The notes: generated from the letters alone by a model not told the origin. A stretch of 64,000 nucleotides of DNA from Bacteroidota bacterium (GCA_947460175.1 CANHGW010000002.1:158542-222541); one strand, 5' to 3'. Numbered from the stretch's first letter, positions 17,838 to 27,100 are shown. A program made the numbers and translations.

Positions 17838-19640
17838 ATGCGCGCCCTTGGCTTACTAGTTGTACTTTTTTTATCAAATCATCTCCTTGCACAATCCTTG
17901 GCTGATAGTGTAATTCAGCGTTTTGCCAAAGATGAACATAAAATTGATTCTTGTTTACAAATAGCAGCCTCCATTCAGAACAAAGATTATCCCAATTGTA
18001 TTCGTTTATGTGATGAAGTCATATCATTGGCACAAAAATCCAATGATCAACATTCCAAAGCTGATGCTACTTTTCTGAAAGGACTCACGAGTTATTTTGC
18101 AGGTGAATATGATCAAACATTGAATTATTATTTATCAGCAATCAAACAATTTGAATCAGCCAATGAGCCAATTGGTAAAGCAAAAGTGCTGAACGAATTA
18201 GGTATATTTTATCGTAGACAACAACAAGATTCGCTTTCTTTAGTAAGTTTTAAAGAAGCGTATATACTTTCAGAAAAAGCAGGGGATAAAGGTGTAATGG
18301 GTACTGCTATCAATAATCAAGGTATATTGGCGCAAGATCATGCTGAGCATGCAAAAGCCATTGATTATTTCTTAAAAGCACAAGGTATTTATGTTGAGGT
18401 CAAGGATTCAATAGGGGTGTCTTATACATTGGATTATGCATCTGTTTCGCATGCTGCTATGGGTAACTATCAACTTGCAATCGAATTGCAATTAAAGTCA
18501 TTGGATATAAGGCTTCGATATAAAGATACCAATGCAGCTTCACTCTCCTTGTATAGCCTAGCAGAGTATGAGTTATTACAAAAAAATACGAAGGCCTCCG
18601 AACAATATTTATTGGAATGTGTGTCGATTACTGAGCGAATCAAGTATAAAGATTTAACGGCTGATTGTTACAAGAAACTAGCCGATCTCTATGCTAAAAA
18701 TGGACAGGCTCAAAAAGCGTATGAATATCATGTAAAATATTCTACCTTAAATGAAGAGATATTTAACGAAAAAAGAAGTAAGCAAATCAATGAACTGCAA
18801 ACTAAATACGAAACCAATAAACGTATTCAACAAATAGCTTTATTGACCAAAGACAATGAATTGAAAGAAAGTAGAACCCGTATTATTTTGATAGTTTTTT
18901 TAGGGTTGCTTTTAGTACTCGGTCTTTCTGCTTTTGCTTATTTTAATTTTCTGAAAAGTAAAAAACAAAAAGAAATTGATGATGCCATCATTGTTGAAAA
19001 AGAATTGAGAAGCAAATCAATCATAGAAGCCGAAGAAAAAGAACGACTACGCATAGCACGTGATTTGCATGATGGTGTAGCGCAAACCATGACTGCTGCC
19101 AAAATGCAATTGGAACATTTTATGGATAGTGTAGAAGAAGATAATAAGATGAATTCTTCACTTCAAAATGCATTTGATTTGATCAAAGATGCTGCCAACG
19201 AAGTGCGAGCTGTTTCGCATAGTATGGTCCCGAATGCTTTATTAAAGTCTGGATTAGTAGCTGCAGTGCGAGATTTTGTACAACGCATGGGAACTAACAA
19301 AACTCATATCAATCTTATCATACATGGATTGAATGATCGATTAAATGAAAACGTGGAAACTGTTGTTTTTAGAGTATTACAAGAATTGGTCAACAACATC
19401 AATAAGCATGCAGAAGCTACAGAAATCACGATTCAACTTGTGAAAGAACAACAAGAATTATCAATCATGGTAGAAGACAATGGAAAAGGTTTTGATATCA
19501 AAACCTTAGGAGAGAAAGCAGGTATTGGTTTGAAAAACATTGAATCACGCGTAGAATATCTCAATGGACAAGTGCATTTCGATTCCAGTATTGGGAATGG
19601 TACTACCGTGATGATTGATATACCCTTGGAAAATTCATAA
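17838..19640 (+). CDS. TPR-containing sensor histidine kinase (HisKA_3 type)
   Basis: A 600-residue protein. A signal peptide (ends HLLAQ) leads to a periplasmic array of tetratricopeptide repeats over about residues 30-300 (for example NYPNCIRLCDEV-type and AKAIDYFLKAQGIYVEV units). Then come a coiled coil, one membrane helix (about residues 346-368) and the cytoplasmic kinase. The DHp region has RIARDLHDGVAQTM with the phospho-acceptor H411, and the HATPase part has ELVNNINKHA, EDNGKGFDI and GIGLKNI. Kinases of this NarX/LuxR-partner class pair with LuxR-type response regulators, none of which is nearby, so it is an orphan. It is probably co-transcribed with the upstream M1 peptidase. Confidence 0.9.
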   Translation: MRALGLLVVLFLSNHLLAQSLADSVIQRFAKDEHKIDSCLQIAASIQNKDYPNCIRLCDEVISLAQKSNDQHSKADATFLKGLTSYFAGEYDQTLNYYLSAIKQFESANEPIGKAKVLNELGIFYRRQQQDSLSLVSFKEAYILSEKAGDKGVMGTAINNQGILAQDHAEHAKAIDYFLKAQGIYVEVKDSIGVSYTLDYASVSHAAMGNYQLAIELQLKSLDIRLRYKDTNAASLSLYSLAEYELLQKNTKASEQYLLECVSITERIKYKDLTADCYKKLADLYAKNGQAQKAYEYHVKYSTLNEEIFNEKRSKQINELQTKYETNKRIQQIALLTKDNELKESRTRIILIVFLGLLLVLGLSAFAYFNFLKSKKQKEIDDAIIVEKELRSKSIIEAEEKERLRIARDLHDGVAQTMTAAKMQLEHFMDSVEEDNKMNSSLQNAFDLIKDAANEVRAVSHSMVPNALLKSGLVAAVRDFVQRMGTNKTHINLIIHGLNDRLNENVETVVFRVLQELVNNINKHAEATEITIQLVKEQQELSIMVEDNGKGFDIKTLGEKAGIGLKNIESRVEYLNGQVHFDSSIGNGTTVMIDIPLENS

Positions 19641-19648
19641 TACAAGTT

Positions 19649-19845
19649 GGAGCTAAGCTCAATGTCATTGTTCATCTATGTCGAGCCTTTGTTTCAATCG
19701 TTGTCTCGCAGAGCCGAGCCAACGGATTTTCACGACAGTCTCGGCTAGTTTTCGACGTCTTTTACTTTGATGTAGCAATGACTAGGCAAAGCCTATCAAG
19801 AACATAGTAGCCACGAAGGCATAGCCTTCGTTGGCGGATGGAGAG
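19649..19845. repeat. Dispersed intergenic repeat, type 1, copy A
   Basis: About 195 bp shared with copies at 22925-23075 and 24431-24618. It holds three hairpins: AGCCGAG (19712-19718) with CTCGGCT (19740-19746), TAGGC-AAA-GCCTA, and CACGAAGGC (19812-19820) with GCCTTCGTT over an ATA loop. It contains no ORF. It lies in the gap between the sensor kinase and the BNR-like gene, and a structured RNA or MITE-like element is possible. Confidence 0.75.
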
Positions 19846-19981
19846 GGTCATCCTTTCTTTGTTTTAGTAAACCATGATTTTGTTTCTTTTCAAATAACTA
19901 TTGAAAAATAGTCCGCTTATTTTGCTGATTTGAAGTTTGAACTTCCAATTTCATAGATTACATTTGAGAAAATCTAACCAA

Positions 19982-22825
19982 ATGAAACAAACTTTATTCC
20001 TTTTTAGTGGAATTGTGGCTTTTTTATTGATCGCATTTCTACAAATCAATTCTTCTTCCAACAAACGAAATGCATTTGATAAGCCAGGAGAGGCTATTGA
20101 ACATGAATTTATGATTACCAAAGATCCCAAACTTGGTAGAGTACCTCGCGAACGTCTTTTGATTGCAATGAAACAATTGAATGATATGCAGGCTAAAAAA
20201 ACAAGAGGAGCAATTGCTGGAGTCTTATGGGAAGAACGTGGTCCCAATAATATTGGTGGTAGAACTCGCACAATAATGATTGATCCAAATGATGTGACAA
20301 AGAAAACAATATGGGCCGGTTCAGTAGGTGGTGGTTTGTGGCAAACAACGGATATTACACAAACCAATCCAGTTTGGAATAATAACAACGATTTTCTTGA
20401 TAATCTAGCTATTTCATCCATGGCATTTGATCCAAGTAATACGCAGAAATTTTATGCAGTTACAGGGGAGGGACGGTTTAATGCAGATGCAATACAAGGC
20501 TTGGGTGTTTTTATATCTACCAATGGAGGTACAACATGGAATTCAATTACAAGCACATTGAATAATACTGATTTTAACTATTGCCAGAAAGTGGTTGTTA
20601 CATCTGTAGGTACTGTATTAGTAGCAACTTTAACTGGTATTTGGCGCACAGAAGCCCCCGTAACAACGGCTTCTGTATTTACAAAAGTGACCGCAGGTTC
20701 TGATTTTTATAGCGACATAGAAATATCAGCACCAGGTAGTACGATATATGCTTCTTCTGGACGTTTTTTTACAAATAATGGGAACTTTTATAGAAGTACT
20801 GATGACGGTGCAACATGGAGTATACCTGCCGATTTTAGTGTAAAAGCTGGAACAGTAGATCGCGTTGATATTGCTTGCAATGGGAATAATGTTTATGCAG
20901 TATGCCAGTCTAGTACAGGCAATGGTGCTAAAAACTTTTTACACTCATCTGATGGAGGTATCAATTGGACCTTGAAAACAAAACCTACAGATGCCGACCC
21001 AGGTATTGGCACTGATTTTACACGTGGTCAAGCTTGGTATGATTTTTCGATAGAGGTTGATCCAAATAATGCAAACAACGTATGGGTTGGAGGTATAGAT
21101 ATGTTTAAATCTACCAATAACGGCACCACTTGGAATCAAATTACCCATTGGTATGGAGGATTTGGGTTTCAATTTGTACATGCAGATCAGCATTTTGCAA
21201 TGTATGAACCTGGTAATTCTAATGTGATGTATTTGGGAAATGATGGTGGTATTTTTAGATCATCCAATGCCAATGTAGCAATGCCTACTTTTACTGAAAA
21301 AAATACAGGAAGCACAGGTAATAAAGGGTACAATGTAACTCAATTTTATGCTTGTGCTACTAAAAACGAACCCGGTTCAAATTATTTTTTAGCGGGTGCT
21401 CAGGACAATGGTTCACAACAATTTACCACAGCTGGTATGAATAGTACAGTGGATGTAAATGGAGGTGATGGTTGTTTTTGCTTTGTAGATCAAACCAATA
21501 GTTTGAATCAAATCGTTACGTATGTTCGTAATAATATCAGTGTTTCAACGGATGGTGGTACAAGCTTTAATGGACTTTCTACTGATAATTCTGGTTCGTT
21601 TGTCAATCCAATGGATTTAGCGGATGGTGACAATAGATTGTATTCTGGCAGAAACACTAATCAACTCATTCGTTGGTCAAATATTTTTGGTGCTGTCTCT
21701 AAAACTACATTAAGCGTTAACTTAAATGGTTCATCTGCTTCGCATGTAAAAGTTTCACCTAATAATAATCAAACAGTGTATGTAGGTACCAATGATGGCG
21801 GTATTTTTCGTATCACCAATGCACATACTGGATCTTCGCCTACTATTACTAATTTAGGTTCACCTTGGAGTGGAGTCAGCGTGTCTTGTATTGAAGTATG
21901 GAAATCCTCAGTTAATTCAGATGATAGTATTGTTGCAACTGTATCCAATTATGGAGTGGCTAATAGTGTTATTTTCACTTCCAATGGTACATCTGCAACA
22001 CCTACTTGGACCAATTTAGACAATGCTTCGTTGCCAGATATGCCAATCCGTTGGGCTGTTTATAATCCTACTAATAAAAATCAAGTGTTACTTGCAACTG
22101 AATTAGGTGTATGGTCTACCGATAATTTAAATGGAGGTACTACGAATTGGGGACCTACCAATACAGGTCTTGCAAATGTAAAAGTCAATATGATTAAAGT
22201 AAGAAGATCAGACAATCGTTTTGTTGCAGCTACCCATGGTAGAGGTTTATTTACTTCAAATAGTATGCTCGCATTGCCAGTATTGTGGGGCTCTCTAAAT
22301 GCATTGGCCATTGATAATAAAAAAGTAGAATTAAATTGGTCTACCATGGTAGAGCAAAACACAGCGTTGTTTACAATTGAACGAAGTAGAGATGGTGTCA
22401 ACTTTACATCACTCGCTACTCAACAAGCGAAGGGCAATACTGAGATAGAAAGTTTTTACAACTATATGGATCTTCAACCAATGAGTGGCATTAATTATTA
22501 TCGGTTGAAAATAGAAGATATTGATGGTAAAAAAATGTATTCAAAAGTAGTGACAGCCACAATTGAAACATACACATTGGATGCAACTATATATCCGAAT
22601 CCTGCAACTGATTTTGTAAAACTTGCGATGAATGGGTTGAAGGGGACATCTATTCAATATTCTATCTACAATAATTTAGGTCGATTGATAGCAAATCGTA
22701 CGATGGAGAATACCTCTAGTAATTTAAATTTCACTATCGATCTTTCTTCAGTTCCATCAGGCATTTATTTTATTGAGTTATCCAATGGAGGTCAAAAAAT
22801 AATACGTCAACTAACTATACAATAA
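19982..22825 (+). CDS. Secreted BNR/sortilin-like beta-propeller protein with T9SS sorting domain
   Basis: A 947-residue protein. The signal anchor is MKQTLFLFSGIVAFLLIAFL. A propeller of the VPS10/BNR (Asp-box) type follows, with repeated SxDxGxTW-like turns: STNGGTTWNS, STDDGATWSI, SSDGGINWTL, STNNGTTWNQ and STDGGTSFNG. The early segment ERGPNNIGGRTRTIMIDPND is characteristic of this T9SS family. A fibronectin-like domain near residues 780-870 and a C-terminal sorting domain (IYPNPATDFVKLAM ... SGIYFIELSNGGQ) follow. A surface binding or glycan-processing role is possible; no catalytic residues can be assigned. I start at the ATG at 19982 because the upstream TTG at 19937 would add a non-signal N-terminus. 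Confidence 0.85.
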   Translation: MKQTLFLFSGIVAFLLIAFLQINSSSNKRNAFDKPGEAIEHEFMITKDPKLGRVPRERLLIAMKQLNDMQAKKTRGAIAGVLWEERGPNNIGGRTRTIMIDPNDVTKKTIWAGSVGGGLWQTTDITQTNPVWNNNNDFLDNLAISSMAFDPSNTQKFYAVTGEGRFNADAIQGLGVFISTNGGTTWNSITSTLNNTDFNYCQKVVVTSVGTVLVATLTGIWRTEAPVTTASVFTKVTAGSDFYSDIEISAPGSTIYASSGRFFTNNGNFYRSTDDGATWSIPADFSVKAGTVDRVDIACNGNNVYAVCQSSTGNGAKNFLHSSDGGINWTLKTKPTDADPGIGTDFTRGQAWYDFSIEVDPNNANNVWVGGIDMFKSTNNGTTWNQITHWYGGFGFQFVHADQHFAMYEPGNSNVMYLGNDGGIFRSSNANVAMPTFTEKNTGSTGNKGYNVTQFYACATKNEPGSNYFLAGAQDNGSQQFTTAGMNSTVDVNGGDGCFCFVDQTNSLNQIVTYVRNNISVSTDGGTSFNGLSTDNSGSFVNPMDLADGDNRLYSGRNTNQLIRWSNIFGAVSKTTLSVNLNGSSASHVKVSPNNNQTVYVGTNDGGIFRITNAHTGSSPTITNLGSPWSGVSVSCIEVWKSSVNSDDSIVATVSNYGVANSVIFTSNGTSATPTWTNLDNASLPDMPIRWAVYNPTNKNQVLLATELGVWSTDNLNGGTTNWGPTNTGLANVKVNMIKVRRSDNRFVAATHGRGLFTSNSMLALPVLWGSLNALAIDNKKVELNWSTMVEQNTALFTIERSRDGVNFTSLATQQAKGNTEIESFYNYMDLQPMSGINYYRLKIEDIDGKKMYSKVVTATIETYTLDATIYPNPATDFVKLAMNGLKGTSIQYSIYNNLGRLIANRTMENTSSNLNFTIDLSSVPSGIYFIELSNGGQKIIRQLTIQ

Positions 22826-22849
22826 TTTTTTCTAGCGTTATTTCATTCG

Positions 22850-22893
22850 TAAAAAAAAGAGGCTGTCTCGTTCATCGAAATAGCCTCTTTTTT
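22850..22893 (+). terminator. Rho-independent terminator
   Basis: The stem AAAGAGGCT (22856-22864) pairs with AGCCTCTTT (22882-22890) over a 17-nt loop, followed by T residues. It ends the BNR-like gene and is directly followed by the repeat sequences. Confidence 0.8.
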
Positions 22894-22895
22894 AG

Positions 22896-23075
22896 CCCTT
22901 GTTGGTATCGAAGTATAGCCAGCGTCTTTGTTCAAATCGTTGGCTCGCAGAGCCGAGCCAATGGATTTTCAAGACAGTCTCAGCTAGTTTTCGACGTCTA
23001 TTACTTTGATGTAGCTATGACTAGGCAAAGCCTATCAAGAACATAGAAGCCACGAAGGCATAGCCTTCGTGGAGT
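22896..23075. repeat. Composite dispersed repeat: left arm of type 2 fused to type 1, copy B
   Basis: Bases 22896-22924 (CCCTTGTTGGTATCGAAGTA...) match the left end of the type 2 element. From 22925 the sequence continues as type 1, including AGCCGAG and the perfect 9-bp hairpin CACGAAGGC (23051-23059) ATA GCCTTCGTG (23063-23071). The right arm of type 2 (TACCAACAAG) is missing. This looks like a deletion or recombination between two neighbouring elements; in copy C (24.3-24.6 kb) both are complete and adjacent. Confidence 0.7.
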
Positions 23076-23325
23076 AAGATATTTATTCCGATTGAATCCC
23101 ACTCGTAATGTGGAAACTATTTTTGTTCCTTAGAATTGGGTGCATTAAGTATAGCCATTTGTGCGTATGACATGACTGAATATGTTTTATGCTAATAGAC
23201 TATTAGGCACCATGTGGATAAAGAATCTTGTTACAATTACATTTTTTTGTTTTCTATTTTTATCTTGGTGTAAGATGAAAGAATGTTTAGTCCAGACATT
23301 TTTTTCAATCTCAAAAAAAGACAAC
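23076..23325. other. Rest of the intergenic stretch before the FISUMP gene
   Basis: Together with the terminator and the composite repeat this fills a gap of about 500 bp. It holds a -7 box TATTTTTG at 23118-23125 that could drive the FISUMP gene with a long leader. In-frame ATG codons at 23182 and later exist, but they lie before a much better signal peptide at 23326. Nothing else was recognised. Confidence 0.4.
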
Positions 23326-24186
23326 ATGAAAAAAATAATAATAGGCATGTTATGGTCAGTTTGTGCAATGACGATGCAAATAGATGCTCAAGTGACAGGT
23401 ACTTTTGTAGACCGTCGTGATGGTAAAGTATATAAAACTATAGAAATCGGAACACAAATATGGATGTCCGAAAATTTAGCCTTTAAGGCCTCAAGCGGTT
23501 GTTGGGCTTATAATAAAGAAGTGAAGAATGTAGCCACGTATGGCTACCTCTACAATTGGGCAACTGCAATCAAAGTATGTCCAATAGGTTGGCATACTGC
23601 CAATGATGTAGACTGGAAAAACCTTGCCAATTACTTAGGTGGTGAAACGAAGGCAGGAGCTAAAATGAAATCAACAAGTGGCTGGACCAACAATACAAAC
23701 CATACTAACAGCAGTGGTTTCAACGGATTGCTAGGAGGGTATTACCAAAAATCGGATGGCAAATTTAAGTCCACGGGTACATTAGCTGCCATGTGGACTG
23801 CCACCATGAGTGAAGATGATTTGGGTATGACCGTTTGGAGTTATATGTTAGGTATTGACAATTTGAAATTGGTAAGAGACCATGTGGTTTTTACTGAGCA
23901 AGATGGCCTCAGTGTGCGTTGTGTAAAAGACGGATTTATCAAAAAAGAGGTTAAAGAACCTGCTAAAGTGGAATTTCCAAAGGGTAGTAAAGTGCGAGTA
24001 CTTAAAGACGAAAGCCCCTATGATTTATTGAATTCCATTAGCGATGAAAAAAATGGCGTACCAACTGTCGGCATTGTAGTTGAAGATTTGGTGCCTTTGG
24101 GAGATGGCTGGTACTCAGGAAAAGTGGATATGTATGTGGGGGGCTATCGATCATATAAGCGAGCCAAGTTTGAATTAATTAAGTAA
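23326..24186 (+). CDS. Secreted FISUMP-domain protein
   Basis: A 286-residue protein with a signal peptide (MKKIIIGMLWSVCAMTMQIDA). The core is a Fibrobacter succinogenes major-domain (FISUMP) module: TFVDRRDGKVYKTIEIGTQ, WMSENLAF, YGYLYNWATA, VCPIGWHTANDVDWKNLANY and the ending GLSVRCVKD. The last ~75 residues (GSKVRVLKDESP ... GDGWYSGKVD) look like an added SH3-like strand module. FISUMP proteins are envelope-associated and of unknown function. A longer N-terminus from 23182 is possible, but it would bury the signal peptide. Repeats flank the gene on both sides. Confidence 0.8.
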   Translation: MKKIIIGMLWSVCAMTMQIDAQVTGTFVDRRDGKVYKTIEIGTQIWMSENLAFKASSGCWAYNKEVKNVATYGYLYNWATAIKVCPIGWHTANDVDWKNLANYLGGETKAGAKMKSTSGWTNNTNHTNSSGFNGLLGGYYQKSDGKFKSTGTLAAMWTATMSEDDLGMTVWSYMLGIDNLKLVRDHVVFTEQDGLSVRCVKDGFIKKEVKEPAKVEFPKGSKVRVLKDESPYDLLNSISDEKNGVPTVGIVVEDLVPLGDGWYSGKVDMYVGGYRSYKRAKFELIK

Positions 24187-24304
24187 CGCAATTTTTGCAA
24201 TAAAAACCTCAACGATTTTGTAAATCTTGCGTTCTCGGAGATTCTCCGGCCTCTGGGACTTAGAAAACGTAATTACATTCTTGTGATAGAATGATTATGT
24301 TTTT
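24187..24304. other. Short intergenic spacer before repeat C
   Basis: The first part of a 430-bp gap. It contains a small palindrome CGGAGATTCTCCG and no coding character. The rest of the gap is the two repeat elements listed next. Confidence 0.4.
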
Positions 24305-24430
24305 TCGCCCTTGTTGGTATCGAAATATAAACAGAGCAGCAGAGGGTACCAACAAGCACCATGCTTAGCAAGATGGTTTTATACGATGATTATAATTTAA
24401 TTTTAAAACGCATTATTAAATGCGAATTAA
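24305..24430. repeat. Dispersed intergenic repeat, type 2, copy C
   Basis: It starts with an arm CTTGTTGGTA (24310-24319) that is inverted as TACCAACAAG (24347-24356). It continues through CACCATGCTTAG to the small hairpin CGCATT-ATTA-AATGCG (24409-24424). The same order recurs at 31360-31510 and 34110-34265. The type 1 element begins immediately at 24431. Confidence 0.75.
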
Positions 24431-24618
24431 GGAGCGCAACTTAATGTCATTCTTTTTCTTCTTCGAGCCTTTGTTCCAATCGTTGTCTCGCAGAGCCGAG
24501 CCAAAGGATTTCCACGACAGTCTCGGCTAGTTTTCGAAGTCTTTTACTTTGATGTAGCAGTGACTAGGTAAAGACCAAGGAAGTATTAGCCAATAAGGCA
24601 TAGGCTCCGTGGAGGGGG
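24431..24618. repeat. Dispersed intergenic repeat, type 1, copy C
   Basis: It matches copy A along its length, including AGCCGAG...CTCGGCT and TAGTTTTCGA. The distal hairpin is decayed (AAGGCATAGGCTCCGTGG), so this is the most degenerate of the three copies. Confidence 0.7.
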
Positions 24619-26085
24619 TTAATTGCAGTATTTTTTAATTTTATCGTAGGCATCCTCAAAACCTTGTTCACCCGCCTTACTGAAATCTAAACATGCACTT
24701 TCTTTCATGTTCATTTCTAATTTTACATGACCTCGCATCCAATAGCAGTAAGGATTATCTGACTTTAGCACTATAGCTGAATCTAAATCATGAAGTGATG
24801 CAGCATTTTGAGCTATAATATATTTAGAAACAGCTCGCAATTCGTAATATTTGGCTAATTCTTCAGTTTCATCAATCAAAGCTCTATTATATCTCGGAAG
24901 GTTAACTGATGTGCTTGGTTTTATTAAATTAGTATTAACTTTATTAGTATATAAATATATGGCTCTATTTAAATCTTCAATTGATCCCATGTAGTCTTTC
25001 AATTTATATTTCGCTTCAGATCTTTCAGATAGGAATTGAGCATGCCATCTATCTTTTGTTATAAAATATATCCTAAGATAATCATGTTCATTGGTCAATT
25101 CTAAGTTGCTTTCTATTAATGTGATTATTTTACTTAAATCGATAACTGACTTGAAATAATCATTCATATTGTGCGAATAAATAAATGCGCGCTTACTATA
25201 TGACATTATTAAAGTTTCAAAATAGTTGATATCTTCTTTAGGTAATAACTCAATTTTCTTAGATAAGTCTTTTATTGCTGTAGAATAATATCCATATTCT
25301 ACACTTAGATAAATTTGGGAATTAACTGCATGTATTAATCTATCAAAATCATTGTTTAAATATCTTATAAAATTCTCAAGGTCACTATATGCCTCCTTAT
25401 AACATTTGTACTTACTATTCAGATACGACCTTGATTCATATAAAATTAATATTGAAGTTGTATCCCTATTTTTTTTAGATGAATTTATATCCATATCAAT
25501 TGCTAAAAGTTCTTTATGGTATTCTGGATACATTACAGATTTAGGCTGTAATTCCTTAGTTGACTTCAGAGGCTTACGGGATATATCTTTTTTCCCAATT
25601 ACCAAGGTGTTCTCATCATAATTAAAAGTAAATTCTCCTAATTTTTGCAATAAAGATTGACCTAGCAATAATGAGGCTGATTGATTCTTTAGTATTACGG
25701 CTTCAACATTTTCCAATTCATATTCGCCTATCATTATTTTCTTCAAAAGAACTTTTTTTGCATCAATTACGCTACCATCTGCAATTGTGTATTTTCCGCT
25801 GCCAATTATATCACTTTCTGATAAAAAGCCATTTTTAAACATATATTCTGCTTCAATTGATGTTAAGGATACTATACTTGCCCCTGTATCAAAAATGAAG
25901 TTCATCGATACACCATTAACCTTGCAAGGAACATGATAAACACCATTTCTTTTTAAAAGTTTGATTTTGCTCTGAGCTAAGGATTGCTCATTTTGATGAA
26001 GTATTAGAATTGTTAGTAAAAAGAATATCACTTTAATACTTCTAGAAGTCATTTTTAGATAAGCATCAGTGAGTACAGCTTTCAT
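24619..26085 (-). CDS. Retropepsin-like aspartic protease domain with C-terminal TPR repeats
   Basis: About 488 residues from the ATG at 26085; an ATG at 26052 is also possible, and the upstream frame to 26169 is unlikely. A signal peptide or anchor (IKVIFFLLTILILHQNEQSLAQ) precedes a retroviral-type aspartyl protease domain, with the catalytic motif IFDTGASIVSLTSIEAE and a later LLGQSLLQKLGEFTFNYD. The C-terminal half holds helical TPR-like repeats ending in CLDFSKAGEQGFEDAYDKIKKYC, a typical terminal TPR helix pair. It is probably a periplasmic peptidase of clan AA, active as a dimer, with TPRs for partner binding. The substrate is unknown. It is AT-rich like the rest of the accessory region. 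Confidence 0.8.
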   Translation of the reverse strand: MKAVLTDAYLKMTSRSIKVIFFLLTILILHQNEQSLAQSKIKLLKRNGVYHVPCKVNGVSMNFIFDTGASIVSLTSIEAEYMFKNGFLSESDIIGSGKYTIADGSVIDAKKVLLKKIMIGEYELENVEAVILKNQSASLLLGQSLLQKLGEFTFNYDENTLVIGKKDISRKPLKSTKELQPKSVMYPEYHKELLAIDMDINSSKKNRDTTSILILYESRSYLNSKYKCYKEAYSDLENFIRYLNNDFDRLIHAVNSQIYLSVEYGYYSTAIKDLSKKIELLPKEDINYFETLIMSYSKRAFIYSHNMNDYFKSVIDLSKIITLIESNLELTNEHDYLRIYFITKDRWHAQFLSERSEAKYKLKDYMGSIEDLNRAIYLYTNKVNTNLIKPSTSVNLPRYNRALIDETEELAKYYELRAVSKYIIAQNAASLHDLDSAIVLKSDNPYCYWMRGHVKLEMNMKESACLDFSKAGEQGFEDAYDKIKKYCN

Positions 26086-26393
26086 TTTAATTCCTTTTTT
26101 AAGTTTAGTCTTTGCTAGTTGACAGCTAAAGTGCCAACCTAGGCTGAACAAAGATAGAGGAAAAAGCATGACATTTATTCCTATATCTAAAAAGATTAAT
26201 TACTGTTCAGTTGTTGGTTTTCTTAGCCAACAACATACTAAGTATTAAATAATTTTCAACAAAAAAATATAAATTATATTGATTTTTATACAAACGCTAA
26301 TAATAAAGGCGAAATCATTGTTAAATAACTTAACAGTGAATTACTGTTCCCTGTTACTATATAAACTAAATAAACTTATAAAGATGGCTAAAA
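26086..26393. other. AT-rich intergenic region
   Basis: A 308-bp gap. The only clear structure is the inverted repeat GTTGTTGG (26210-26217) with CCAACAAC (26227-26234). Part of its right side (CTTAGCCAACAACATACTA) resembles CTTAACCAACAACACACTA at about 26829-26847, so the two are probably degenerate copies of one small element. No ORF was found. Confidence 0.45.
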
Positions 26394-26687
26394 TTAATCC
26401 GACCATTTATCAATAAAATCTAACACCTCCTCCATTGTGTAGATAACTTTAGATTCTTTCACCATGGTCGTCGTAGCGTTATTTGGATTTGGTGTATTAT
26501 AAAAAGTAAAGCATCTATTTAAATCTAAAAAAATACCAACCCCATATATCAAACGGTGTTTGTGGCTGAATTTATGATAAACCTTATCAAAGTTTAAATT
26601 ATCGATTTTGAGTGTTTGGTTGATTTTAGTTTCTAGATTAAAATCAAGTCTTTTGTTAAAGTATTCTGAAATATCATCTTGTAGCAT
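26394..26687 (-). CDS. Hypothetical protein, 97 residues
   Basis: A small acidic protein without signal peptide or membrane helix. The segment RLIYGVGIFLDLNRCFTFYN followed by a C-terminal helix (YTMEEVLDFIDKWSD) gives a plausible alpha/beta fold and normal codon use, so it is likely real. No family was recognised. It lies alone in a gene-poor AT-rich stretch. Confidence 0.5.
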   Translation of the reverse strand: MLQDDISEYFNKRLDFNLETKINQTLKIDNLNFDKVYHKFSHKHRLIYGVGIFLDLNRCFTFYNTPNPNNATTTMVKESKVIYTMEEVLDFIDKWSD

Positions 26688-26852
26688 AACTAAACTTTAG
26701 TATTCAAAATTAATTAAATGAAATAATGAAAGTCATAAAACTTACTCACACTTAATTTAAGAAATTATTGTAGATGTATGGTCATACAAAGAAATTAACA
26801 ACTAAAATTATCCACCTTTGTTTGTTTCCTTAACCAACAACACACTATTGTT

Positions 26853-26894
26853 AAAAATATTCATAGAACAAATATACTCGATATTTGTTCTATG
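26853..26894 (-). terminator. Strong rho-independent terminator, minus strand
   Basis: A perfect 14-bp stem, CATAGAACAAATAT (26862-26875) with ATATTTGTTCTATG (26881-26894), over a 5-nt loop. On the minus strand it is followed by T5 (26853-26857). It overlaps the stop codon of the gene remnant that ends at 26890, so it once ended that gene. Confidence 0.75.
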
Positions 26895-27060
26895 CCAACG
26901 CTTCCAAAATTGCCCAACGATACCAATAAAGCGGAGTGAAACGGTTCACATAACCTTTTTTATCTAGCTTACGAGATGTAGCAATGCTGAACATCTCGAA
27001 AAGCATGATAAAGAAATAAGCCTCTCTTTTACGAAAATTTCTGTTATCTGTTATGTTGTT
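26890..27060 (-). pseudogene. Remnant C-terminal end of a decayed gene
   Basis: A minus-strand frame is open from a TAA at 27061-27063 to a TAG at 26890-26892 (56 codons). It begins with no start codon for many residues. Its sequence looks strongly protein-like: REAYFFIMLFEMFSIATSRK, then a YVNRFTPLYWYRWAILEALA ending. It stops inside a strong terminator. This fits the tail of a gene whose front was deleted. I do not recognise the family. It could instead be a short gene using an unusual start. Confidence 0.45.
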
Positions 27061-27100
27061 TTATTTAACTATTAAAATTATGAAAAAAGGTTTATAAAAA

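Noticed and set aside
23182..23325. Longer N-terminus of the FISUMP protein from 23182
   Set aside because: A clear signal peptide begins at 23326, and the extension has no family counterpart.
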